Positions 39,852 to 47,213 of a stretch of 52,840 bases of DNA are shown here, in pieces. This DNA is from Streptomyces ureilyticus. Lineage in GTDB: Bacteria; Actinomycetota; Actinomycetes; Streptomycetales; Streptomycetaceae. Location: assembly GCF_011045025.1 (NCBI RefSeq), contig NZ_JAAKZX010000047.1, positions 1 to 52,840 of the forward strand, read 5' to 3'. Position 1 is the first letter of the stretch, and the number at the start of each line of letters is the position of its first letter. The position numbers and the translations under genes are program-made. Below the pieces are notes generated by a model. It was given only the letters and a program-made list of their open reading frames with translations. It did not search any database and was not told the DNA's origin.

Positions 39852-41378
39852 TCAGCGGCGACGGGGAAGCACGATCATCGCCGCCGCACCGCCGAGGACG
39901 ACGACGGCGATGCCACCGAGCAACGCGTTGGCCATACCCGAGTTGAATGCCTCGCGAGCCGCATCGGCCACCTCGGCGCCTCGGCGACCGCCGATCTCCG
40001 TGGCGACGCGCAGCGCACCCGTCAGCGAATCGCGGGCCACGTCCGCCGCCGCGGCGGGCAGGGCGGAGACCGCGTCGCCGGTATCCGAGCGATAACGGGC
40101 ATTGAAGACACTGCCGAGGACAGCGATGCCGAGAACTCCCCCGATTTCGCGGGTGAGGTCGTTCAGCGCGGAGGCGACGCCTTGTTTGCCGGGTGGAAGG
40201 GCGGCGACGATGGTCTCGGTCGCCGGGGTCGCGGCGAACGCGATGCCGGCGCCGAGCAGCGTGGTGCTCAGGAGGAACGGCCAGATACCGCCCCCGTCGA
40301 TGGTGACGGCCAGCACGCCGAGCCCGGCAGCGATCAGTGCCATGCCCAGTGCCATGACGGCCCTGATCCCAAAGCGCTTGGCGAATCCCGGGGCGGCGGG
40401 CGAGAACACCATGGCGCCGGCGGCCATGGCAACCAGGGCCAAACCGGCCCGGATGGGCGAGTAGCCGAGGATCTGCTGCAGGTACTGAAGCCCGAGGAAG
40501 AAAAAGCCGAACATGGCGATCGACTCGGCAGTGATGACGAGCGATCCCGCGGAGACACCACGCAGCCGGAACACGCGTACGTCGAGCAGTGGGTGCTCAG
40601 TACGCATCTCCCACAGTACGAAGGCGGCGAGGCCCGCGGCGCCCAGCACGAACCCGGCGACCACCGCAGGGTCGCTCCAGCCGAGTTCGGGGCCCTCCAC
40701 GATCCCAAAGACCAGGGCGCCGATGCCGAGCACCGACAACAGCGCACCGCCCGTGTCGAGCGGGGTGGCTCCCGCGCTCCTTGATGTCGGCGCGAGGACG
40801 GCCGCGGCCAGGAGCGCGAGGCCGGCGAGCACCGCGTTCGCGACGAACACCGAGCGCCACGAGAACGCCTCCAGCAGCCCGCCGGCCAGCAGAACCGCCA
40901 GGAGTGCGGAGCCGAAGCTGACCCCGGACCAGATCCCGACGGCCCGGCCTCGTTCCTCGGGCGGGAAGATGTTGGTGATGATCGACAAGGTCATCGGCAT
41001 GACCAGAGCCGCGCCCACGCCGGCCAGTCCGCGCAGCCCTATCACCAGGTTCACGTCGTCGATCCAAATGACGGCTCCGGAAGCGAGCGCGAAGACGGCC
41101 AGCCCGGCCAGAAGGACGCCCTTGCGTCCGTAGCGGTCGCCCAGCGCACCTCCGAGAAGCAGCAGACCAGCGAAGGTGACGCCGTACGCATTCATGATCC
41201 ATTGCAGCTCGGACTCGGTGGCCCGCAGATCACGCGCGATATCCGGCACGGCCACCAGGAGCGAGGCGAGCATGCCCACCACGACCGCCAACGCGAGGCA
41301 CATCACCGCCAGCACAGCGGTCCTCTTGGCCGGGTTCACCGCAGTCGGTGGGCTCGGCGAGGCGTGCGACGGCTGCAT
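39852..41378 (-). CDS. MFS multidrug exporter, DHA2-type
   Basis: 508 aa, fourteen-helix type. I start at ATG 41378 (MQPSHASP), with GGGTGGA upstream. Family motifs are 'LLVAVPDIARDLRATESELQWIMNAYGVTFAGLLLLGGALGDRYGRKGVLLAGL' (motif A GDRYGRK) and 'GLAGVGAALVMPMTLSIITNIFPPEERGRAVGIWSG' (motif C region). Likely exports a drug or metabolite by proton antiport. Divergent from the TetR gene at 41478, with two palindromic operators in the 99-bp gap, so it is probably repressed by it. Confidence 0.93.
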   Translation of the reverse strand: MQPSHASPSPPTAVNPAKRTAVLAVMCLALAVVVGMLASLLVAVPDIARDLRATESELQWIMNAYGVTFAGLLLLGGALGDRYGRKGVLLAGLAVFALASGAVIWIDDVNLVIGLRGLAGVGAALVMPMTLSIITNIFPPEERGRAVGIWSGVSFGSALLAVLLAGGLLEAFSWRSVFVANAVLAGLALLAAAVLAPTSRSAGATPLDTGGALLSVLGIGALVFGIVEGPELGWSDPAVVAGFVLGAAGLAAFVLWEMRTEHPLLDVRVFRLRGVSAGSLVITAESIAMFGFFFLGLQYLQQILGYSPIRAGLALVAMAAGAMVFSPAAPGFAKRFGIRAVMALGMALIAAGLGVLAVTIDGGGIWPFLLSTTLLGAGIAFAATPATETIVAALPPGKQGVASALNDLTREIGGVLGIAVLGSVFNARYRSDTGDAVSALPAAAADVARDSLTGALRVATEIGGRRGAEVADAAREAFNSGMANALLGGIAVVVLGGAAAMIVLPRRR

Positions 41379-41396
41379 GAAAGTCCACCCCCATTC

Positions 41397-41463
41397 AAAC
41401 GATCGTTTCAATCGTACGTTTCAAGTGGAGCACGCCCACCTTGCCTGAATCAAGCGTTCGCTT
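41397..41463. promoter_or_regulatory. TetR operators in the exporter/tetR divergent promoter
   Basis: AAACGATCGTTT (41397-41408) is a perfect 12-bp palindrome. AAGCG-TT-CGCTT (41452-41463) is a second perfect dyad of similar shape, 15 bp before the tetR start. A third imperfect copy (AATCGTACGTTT) lies between them at about 41410. Together they suggest cooperative control of the exporter and the regulator. Confidence 0.75.
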
Positions 41464-41477
41464 TAACTTGGGCAGCG

Positions 41478-42122
41478 ATGAATGACCCTCATCCCCGCTC
41501 GACCCGGGAACGTCTCCTCGACGCCGCCGAGCGCCTCTTCGCCGAGCACGGCTTCGCCGCCACCTCCTTGCGCACAGTGACCGTGACGGCCGGGGCCAAC
41601 GTGGCCGCAGTGAACTACCACTTCGGCTCCAAGGAAGGACTGCTCCGCGCAGTCGTCGACCGAGCGATGACCTCGGTCAACGGCGAGCGCCTGCGCCTCT
41701 TGGAGGAACTGCGCGCCTCGGACCGCAAACCCACCGTCGAGCAACTGGTCCGGGCCTTTGTCGTGACCGGCGCCAGCATCGTGGAGCGCAGCGGAACCCA
41801 CGGCAGGGATGTGGCCCGCCTCCTCGGGCGCGTCATGGTCGAACCCGACCCCGCCATCCGCCGTCTGTTCGGCGCGGAGGTCGCCCCCGTGGAAGGCCAG
41901 TACCTCCAGGCCCTGCAGACCGCACTCCCCCAACTCCCGCCGAACGAGGTCGCGTTCCGCTACCGCGCCATGGTCGGCCTGCTGGCCCTGTACCAGTCGG
42001 ACACCCTCGGCGACCTCCACCCGGGACACCGCACCGAGGGCGACATTGCAACGACCCAGGAGACCGAGAGGCTGGTCACGATGCTGACAGCAGCCTTCCG
42101 CGCTCCTGCCGCCGCAACGTGA
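41478..42122 (+). CDS. TetR family transcriptional regulator
   Basis: 214 aa. DNA-binding domain 'TRERLLDAAERLFAEHGFAATSLRTVTVTAGANVAAVNYHFGSKEGLLRAVVDRAM', then an all-helical ligand domain containing 'GRDVARLLGRVMVEPDPAIRRLFGAEVAPVEGQYLQALQTALPQL', as in the AcrR/TetR_C_36-like subgroup. ATG 41478; a good Shine-Dalgarno is lacking and the second operator is just upstream, so a short-leader message is likely. Divergent from the DHA2 exporter. Confidence 0.92.
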   Translation: MNDPHPRSTRERLLDAAERLFAEHGFAATSLRTVTVTAGANVAAVNYHFGSKEGLLRAVVDRAMTSVNGERLRLLEELRASDRKPTVEQLVRAFVVTGASIVERSGTHGRDVARLLGRVMVEPDPAIRRLFGAEVAPVEGQYLQALQTALPQLPPNEVAFRYRAMVGLLALYQSDTLGDLHPGHRTEGDIATTQETERLVTMLTAAFRAPAAAT

Positions 42123-42330
42123 TATGCATCGTGGACCTGCGTGCGATGCGACATCCAAGACATCCTTGAAAGCGGGGCCGAAGCGGTCATGTCCCGCGAG
42201 CGCCGCTACAACAATGAACTGACTACGTATCACGCGGCGCTTCGGGCTGACTCCCGGAAAGACCCGCTGGCAGTCGAACAGGGGATCCGCCCCTCCCGAT
42301 GCCCTCGACACCGGGCTGCCCTTACATGGT

Positions 42331-42356
42331 GTCGGCACGGCCGAAGCCGTGCCGAC
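42331..42356 (-). terminator. Hairpin terminator after the second DHA2 exporter
   Basis: GTCGGCACGGC-CGAA-GCCGTGCCGAC, perfect 11-bp arms with a stable tetraloop, 6 bp beyond the stop codon of the minus-strand exporter gene at 42363. It would end exporter transcription before the convergent tetR. The rest of the 42123-42362 gap shows nothing else. Confidence 0.8.
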
Positions 42357-42362
42357 AACCCT

Positions 42363-43844
42363 TCAGTGGGCCATGGCCGGGCCCTGCGTCGGATCCGGGC
42401 GTCCCGCCGGCAGCAGCAGCGCGCCAACGGCGGCAACCGCGGCGGCAATGATCGCGCAGGCCGTGAAAGCGTTGTCGAAGCCGCCTGTCCCGGCCGCCGC
42501 GCCTGCCCTACCGCCTTCCAGGCTCGCCCCGGCGATGGTCGAGATGACGGCGACGCCGAGCGCCGCGCCGAGCTCGTGGGACGTACTTACCAGGCCGGAG
42601 GCCAGCCCCATGTCTTCGTTCGGCATACCGTTCATCGCGGCCGTGGTGGCGCAGACGAAAGCGGTACCAAGAGCGAGCGACAACAGGGCGAATCCAGGCA
42701 CGAGGTCCGTCCAGACCCCGCTGCCCGCGTCCAGACGGGTCAGCACTGCCGCACCGACGGCGGTCAGCGCAAAGGCGATGACGCCGACCGGCCGCCAGCC
42801 CAGCCGGGCGACGAGATGGGAGGCGGCGTGCGCTCCGAGGGTGATGGCCACGGCCACTGGCAAGAAGACGAGTCCGGTCTTCAACGCGCTGAAGCCCAGG
42901 ACATGTTGGACGTAGAAGGAGCTGAGGAAGAAGGTCGCGATCAGCAGGCCCGACGCGGCCAGCATCACCACGCTGCCACCGACGAGCGAGCGACGTGCGA
43001 ACAGCACGAGTCGCACGAGCGGTTCACGCACCCTCCGTTCGACCACGACGAAGGCAGCCGCCGCCAGCACAGCGCCGATCAGCGGCAGCCAGGCGCCCGG
43101 TGCGTCGAATCCGTGGTCGCGGGCCCGGACCAGTCCGTAGATGAGCAGCCCAGGAGCGGCGGTGAGGGTAAACGCACCCACCAGATCGAGCGAGCTGCCG
43201 ACACCCGAAGGTGCCACAAGCGAACGGGAGTTGACCAACAAGGCCGGCACACCGAAGAGCGCGACCAGCCCCACCGGGACGTTGATGAAGAACACCCACT
43301 CCCAGCCCGGTCCGGAGACGAAGACGCCGCCGAGCAGGACACCCACCGCAGATCCGGCACCGCCGATCGCGGCCCACACGCCGAGGGCCTTGTTGCGGTC
43401 GGGTCCGTGGAAGAGAGCTGTGACGAGCGCCATCGCGGCCGGCGACATCAGTGCCGCACCGATGCCCTGAGCAGATCGGGCGGCGATGAGCATCTCCCCG
43501 CTCACCGCGAGTCCGGAGGCGATGGACGCAGCGGTGAACACTGTCAACCCGGCCACGAAGGAGCGTAGTTTTCCGATCGCGTCCGCAAGCCGTCCGCCGA
43601 GCAGCAGCAGACTGCCGAAGAAGAGCGTGTACGCCGTGACGACCCAGGTGAGCCCCGAGCCACCGAGATCAAGGTCGTCACCGATGGTCGGCAGGGCGAC
43701 GTTGATCACGGTCACATCGGCGATCAGCATGAACTGGGCGAGGCAGAGCAGGGCCAACAGCCGCCACCGATGCGGGTGTTCTGCTGAGGAGTAGGACCCG
43801 TGCGGGTATGGATCCGAGTGGGCCGATTCCGGTACGTGGCTCAT
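42363..43844 (-). CDS. MFS multidrug exporter, DHA2/EmrB-QacA type
   Basis: 493 aa, fourteen helices. ATG 43844 follows GAGGAGC. Motifs include 'FMLIADVTVINVALPTIGDDLDLGGSGLTWVVTAYTLFFGSLLLLGGRLADAIG', 'GIGAALMSPAAMALVTALF' and 'GPGWEWVFFINVPVGLVALFGVPALL', all typical of EmrB/QacA exporters (the D-x-T in helix 1). A His-rich start ('HSDPYPHGSYSSAEHPH') is unusual. Divergent from the TetR gene at 44135 with strong operators between. Confidence 0.93.
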   Translation of the reverse strand: MSHVPESAHSDPYPHGSYSSAEHPHRWRLLALLCLAQFMLIADVTVINVALPTIGDDLDLGGSGLTWVVTAYTLFFGSLLLLGGRLADAIGKLRSFVAGLTVFTAASIASGLAVSGEMLIAARSAQGIGAALMSPAAMALVTALFHGPDRNKALGVWAAIGGAGSAVGVLLGGVFVSGPGWEWVFFINVPVGLVALFGVPALLVNSRSLVAPSGVGSSLDLVGAFTLTAAPGLLIYGLVRARDHGFDAPGAWLPLIGAVLAAAAFVVVERRVREPLVRLVLFARRSLVGGSVVMLAASGLLIATFFLSSFYVQHVLGFSALKTGLVFLPVAVAITLGAHAASHLVARLGWRPVGVIAFALTAVGAAVLTRLDAGSGVWTDLVPGFALLSLALGTAFVCATTAAMNGMPNEDMGLASGLVSTSHELGAALGVAVISTIAGASLEGGRAGAAAGTGGFDNAFTACAIIAAAVAAVGALLLPAGRPDPTQGPAMAH

Positions 43845-44064
43845 GACTGCTCCTCAGGAAGGCTGGCGGAAGCGTTACGACATGCCGCAAGGACAAGGCC
43901 GAGGCACCTGCCGAGCGGGGCGATCGAGGTAGTGGTGAACATCGCCGGCCGGGCCCACGGTGAGCACCTCGCGGACGACAAGGGCGGCGGCTCCTGCACC
44001 CGGCCGGCGCCTACGCGGCGGCAGAACGGCAGGCCCGGCGACCGAACGACAGAGACAGCATTCA

Positions 44065-44110
44065 TGAACTGCACGGTACAGTTCACTTCAACTGAACTCA
44101 ACAGTTCAGT
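44065..44110. promoter_or_regulatory. Paired TetR operators before tetR at 44135
   Basis: TGAACTG-N7-CAGTTCA (44065-44085) and ACTGAACT-CAAC-AGTTCAGT (44091-44110) share the half-site TGAACTG/CAGTTCA. The second lies 25 bp before the tetR start. AT-rich in a GC-rich gap of 290 bp. They probably control tetR and the divergent exporter together. Confidence 0.8.
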
Positions 44111-44134
44111 TCAGTTGCCAAGTAAGATACGGCC

Positions 44135-44809
44135 ATGGATCACGAGGCAGCCACCGCCAAGCGTCCGCCTTCCGGAGCGCGAGCCGAGCAGAAGCGCGCG
44201 GCGATCATCGCGGCCGCGCGCGAGACCTTTCTCAAGGAAGGCTTCTCGGCCGGCATGGACCTCATCGCCGCCAGGGCAGGCGTCTCCAAGGTGACCATCT
44301 ACAACCATTTCGGCAGCAAGGAAGCGCTATTCACCGCCGTCATCGCGGATGCGCTCGACGCCCCTCTCGGCGGAACCCTGGTCGCCGCGATCGATCAGCT
44401 CGCGGGGGCCGACGACCTGCGCAAGGCCCTCATCGAGGCGACCCAGGCCTGGGTCGCGAGCGTCCGCGACAACCCCGACGTCCTGGCCATGCGGAACCTC
44501 GTCGCACGTGAGCTGCACCGCTTCCCCGACCTCGGCAAGGCTTGGCAGCACCAGCCCCCCGGACACCACCACCCGGCTGTGGCAGGCGCACTGGAACAGC
44601 TCGTGGCCAAGGGGCGACTCGCCATCCCGGACTTGGAGGTGGCGATCATCCAGCTCTACTCACTACTGCTCTATCCGCACCTGGTCTTCAGCACGTACGG
44701 CACTGAACTCGACGCCGGCCTGACCGACCGGCTGATCACACATGGGGTGGAGATGTTCCTGGATCACTATGCTCCGGCCGACACCGAAGTGGCGCCCGTG
44801 AGGAAATAG
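44135..44809 (+). CDS. TetR family transcriptional regulator
   Basis: 224 aa. DNA-binding region 'RAAIIAAARETFLKEGFSAGMDLIAARAGVSKVTIYNHFGSKEALFTAVIADAL'. The ligand domain has 'DNPDVLAMRNLVARELHRFPDLGKAWQHQPPGHHHPAVAGALEQLVAKG', the TetR_C_7/AefR-like pattern with a His-rich loop. Starts at ATG 44135 close to the second operator. Most likely represses the divergent EmrB/QacA exporter. Confidence 0.93.
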   Translation: MDHEAATAKRPPSGARAEQKRAAIIAAARETFLKEGFSAGMDLIAARAGVSKVTIYNHFGSKEALFTAVIADALDAPLGGTLVAAIDQLAGADDLRKALIEATQAWVASVRDNPDVLAMRNLVARELHRFPDLGKAWQHQPPGHHHPAVAGALEQLVAKGRLAIPDLEVAIIQLYSLLLYPHLVFSTYGTELDAGLTDRLITHGVEMFLDHYAPADTEVAPVRK

Positions 44810-45410
44810 CGGCCCTACCAGTCGGCATCCAGCCTGGCGTCAGCACCGCCCCCTCCAGGGCGCGAGACAAGACCGCCGAGGCCGCGACCGACGGCGGCCG
44901 CCACCCGCCGCGAGCCTGATGGTCCGCCCCCTGAGTCCAGTCCGCACCCCGCCCACGGCCGTCTCCTTCAGCGAGCCATAGGCACTGAGCGCCGTAGCCG
45001 ACCGGGGAGGGACGCCCAGCTCACCACCCTGGACGCCACCAATATCGCGGTGCCCCTCTTCCTCCTCACCCGCCGGCTCCTCCCATTGCCTCCCAGAGCC
45101 CCGCCGAGGAGCCCAATGACGGCAACCGCACGGCTCGCGCACTCCCTTCACAGGCCACCTCCGCAGCAGGGTTGGCCCGGGCCTCCCTCCCCGACCCCTG
45201 GGAATGAAGCGCGCGCCGGAGCGCGCCGGAGGACCGGATCCTGTGCGATGCCATGGAGAAGCACTGACCCACTCCACCTCACGCCGTCGTTGGGCACCGC
45301 GACGCAAGCCGCGCTCACTGCCCCCAATCCCCCTCTGCGAACCCTCAGACGTCGCACACCTGGGCCGTGACCCACCGACCGTCAGCAAAGCTTGAAAACC
45401 TAGTGGCGCA
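44810..45410. other. Gene-free stretch
   Basis: About 600 bp. Frames on both strands lack domains. A fragment 'LTTLDATNIAVPL' at about 45015-45060 (plus) hints at helix 1 of a DHA2 exporter but is too short to call. No hairpin or operator until the copper palindrome at 45411. Confidence 0.45.
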
Positions 45411-45429
45411 TATACCCCCCAGGGGTATA
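45411..45429 (+). promoter_or_regulatory. CsoR-type copper operator of the DUF4396 gene
   Basis: TATACCCCCCAGGGGTATA, a 19-bp palindrome. Its right half runs into TATACA/TACAGT as a -10. About 50 bp before the DUF4396 gene, whose leader is thus short. Confidence 0.85.
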
Positions 45430-45479
45430 CAGTTCTCGACTGTGAGCCCGAGGACGGGCCGCTAGCGAGGGGAATGGGG

Positions 45480-46025
45480 ATGAAGGACATGGACCACAGC
45501 GCTCACCACACCGGCACCGCGCACGACCAGGCAGCCCACGAGGGCCGGCACGGTCATGCCGACCACACGATGCCCAACGGCGCGCACGGGAGAGTGTCCT
45601 GGGCCATGGCGGCGAAGGCGACGCTGCACTGCCTGACCGGGTGCGCCATCGGCGAGATCCTCGGCATGGTCATCGGCACCGCCCTGATGTGGGGCAACGT
45701 GCCCACCATGGTCCTCGCGATCTCACTCGCGTTCCTGTTCGGCTACTCGTTCACGCTGTTCGCCGTACGCCGGGCCGGCCTGGACTTCAAGACCGCGATC
45801 AAGGTGGCACTCGCCGCCGACACCGTCTCCATCGCCGTGATGGAGATCGTCGACAACAGCATCATCGCCCTCACCCCGGGCGCGATGGACGCCCACCTCT
45901 CCGACGGGCTGTTCTGGGCGGCCCTCCTCGGCGGGTTTGCGGTCGCCTTCCTGATCACCACACCCGTGAACAAGTGGATGATCGGCCGCGGCAAGGGGCA
46001 CGCGGTCGTCCACGCCTACCACTGA
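45480..46025 (+). CDS. DUF4396 membrane protein, His-rich N-terminus
   Basis: 181 aa from ATG 45480; the ATG at 45474 is also in frame, but the GAGGGG site is 2 nt from it and 8 nt from the second. The His-rich N-terminus ('MKDMDHSAHHTGTAHDQAAH', 'GRHGHADH') is followed by four helices: 'ATLHCLTGCAIGEILGMVIG', 'MVLAISLAFLFGYSFTLFAV', 'AIKVALAADTVSIAVMEIVDN' and 'LFWAALLGGFAVAFLITTPVNKWMI'. 'LTGCAIGE' and 'NKWMIGRGKGH' are DUF4396 hallmarks. The family often accompanies copper genes; the operator just upstream agrees. Function unknown, perhaps copper binding or transport. Confidence 0.9.
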   Translation: MKDMDHSAHHTGTAHDQAAHEGRHGHADHTMPNGAHGRVSWAMAAKATLHCLTGCAIGEILGMVIGTALMWGNVPTMVLAISLAFLFGYSFTLFAVRRAGLDFKTAIKVALAADTVSIAVMEIVDNSIIALTPGAMDAHLSDGLFWAALLGGFAVAFLITTPVNKWMIGRGKGHAVVHAYH

Positions 46026-46040
46026 CCACCGGCCCGGCCC

Positions 46041-46085
46041 GCGCGCCCGGGGCGCCCCTGAGACACAGGGGCGCCCCGGGCGCGC
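46041..46085 (+). terminator. Very strong hairpin after the DUF4396 gene
   Basis: Perfect 20-bp inverted repeat (arms 46041-46060 and 46066-46085, almost all G/C) around the loop AGACA, 16 bp past the stop. It lies immediately before transposase debris and could equally be part of an element end, but position and loop size fit a terminator. Confidence 0.75.
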
Positions 46086-46109
46086 TTACGCCACCACACC
46101 GCCTCCCCG

Positions 46110-46605
46110 GCGACCTGCCCGAGGACCGCTGGCGTCGGGTGCGCACCGTGCTGCGCCACCGGATCCACGCGGTACTGGCCCATCACGGCTGCGACCGGGG
46201 TGGTGGTCGCCCGCAACGCCTGGAGCGCCATGGGCCGGGCCTGGCTGGACCGGCTGCCGCTGCCGGCCGCCTCCCGGCAGGTGGTGGGCGATCTGCTGGA
46301 GACCATCGACGCACTCCAGCAGGTCATCGACCGGGCGGAGGCCACGCTGATGGAGACGGCGAAGACGGATCCACGCGTCAAGGTGCTGACCGCGCTGCTC
46401 GGGGTGGGCGTGCTCACCGCGCTGATCATCCTGGCGGAGGTGGGCGACATCTCGCGGTTCTCCTCGGCCCGGAAGCCGGCCTCGTGGGCCGGGCTCACCC
46501 CGACGGTGCGCGGCTCGGACCGCACGGTGCGCTACGGGCACATCTCCAAGCAGGGCGACCTCTGGCTGCGTTGGGTCATGTGCGAGGCGCGCAGCGAAGC
46601 GCAGC
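46110..46605 (+). mobile_element. IS110-family transposase remnant
   Basis: Two frames together give the second half of an IS110 transposase. 'RWRRVRTVLRHRIHAVLAHHG' is followed, after a frameshift near 46195, by 'RAWLDRLPLPAASRQVVGDLLETIDALQQVIDRAEATLM' and the Transposase_20 core 'VLTALLGVGVLTALIILAEVGDISRFSSARKPASWAGLTPTVRGSDRTVRYGHISKQGDLWLRWVMCEA' with its catalytic Ser region. The N-terminal DEDD nuclease is missing and the C-terminus breaks off near 46600 against an oxidoreductase fragment. Inactive. Confidence 0.8.
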
Positions 46606-46611
46606 CCTGCC

Positions 46612-47124
46612 TACGCCGGGCCCGGCAAGGGCTACGGCTTCGACGACACCAGCGGCTCGGTGCCCCTGCGGCACTCGGTGTACCTCGGCGAGGCCAAGGT
46701 GGCCGTCACACCGCTGTCGAATCGGCTCCGGTTCGCCGGGACGATGGAGTTCGGCGGCTCCGACGCGACCATCGACGCGCACCGGCTGCGAGGCATCGCC
46801 CAGTCCGCCCACGCCTATCTGCCGGACTTCGCCCCGGAGCCACAGCCACAGTCACAGTCACAGTCACAGTCACAGGGCTGGACGGGGCTGCGTCCGATGA
46901 CGCCCGACGGACTGCCGGTCATCGGGCCGCTGCCGGGCAAGGACAACGTGCTCGTCGCCAGCGGACACAGCATGCTCGGGGTCACCCTCGCGCCCGTGAC
47001 CGCGGACATCATCGCCGCGGAAATCTCCGGAGGCCGACAGCGAGCCGAAACGGCCCACACGGCTCGCCCCTTCTCTCCGCAGCGCTTCGGCTCGCGGCGT
47101 GGCCGAACCAGGGCGGACGGTTGA
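46612..47124 (+). pseudogene. D-amino-acid dehydrogenase/FAD oxidoreductase C-terminal fragment
   Basis: The frame reads 'GPGKGYGFDDTSGSVPLRHSVYLGEAKVAVTPLSNRLRFAGTMEFGG', 'RGIAQSAHAYLPDF' and 'GWTGLRPMTPDGLPVIGPLPGKDNVLVASGHSMLGVTLAPVTADIIAAEISGG', the substrate-binding and final FAD-contact parts of a DadA-like enzyme. The N-terminal Rossmann fold (GxGxxG) is gone, removed at the IS110 junction. An internal six-copy hexamer repeat adds 'PQPQSQSQSQSQ'. Confidence 0.8.
46841..46876. repeat. Hexanucleotide microsatellite, six units
   Basis: Six consecutive CACAGY/CACAGG units (CACAGC, four CACAGT, CACAGG) within the oxidoreductase fragment, coding a Gln-Ser repeat. Likely grown by replication slippage after the gene died. 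Confidence 0.85.
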
Positions 47125-47213
47125 CGCCAGCCCCGGCCCAACCCGCGCGGCGAGCGAGTGCGGCCGCGCCCTGATCGGGGCTGCGCCCTGATCAGGCTGC
47201 GCCCGCCGCCGGA

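Noticed and set aside
42141..43568. Long plus-strand open frame (475 codons) antisense to the EmrB/QacA exporter
   Set aside because: Arg/Gly/Asp-rich composition with no domain, exactly opposite a clear MFS gene; typical antisense frame of high-GC coding DNA.
45010..45060. 'LTTLDATNIAVPL' fragment as a DHA2 exporter remnant
   Set aside because: Too short and not followed by any recognisable helix; could be chance.
46841..46876. Hexamer repeat considered as an iteron or origin element
   Set aside because: Only 36 bp, inside a dead coding frame, with no AT-rich region or replication gene nearby.
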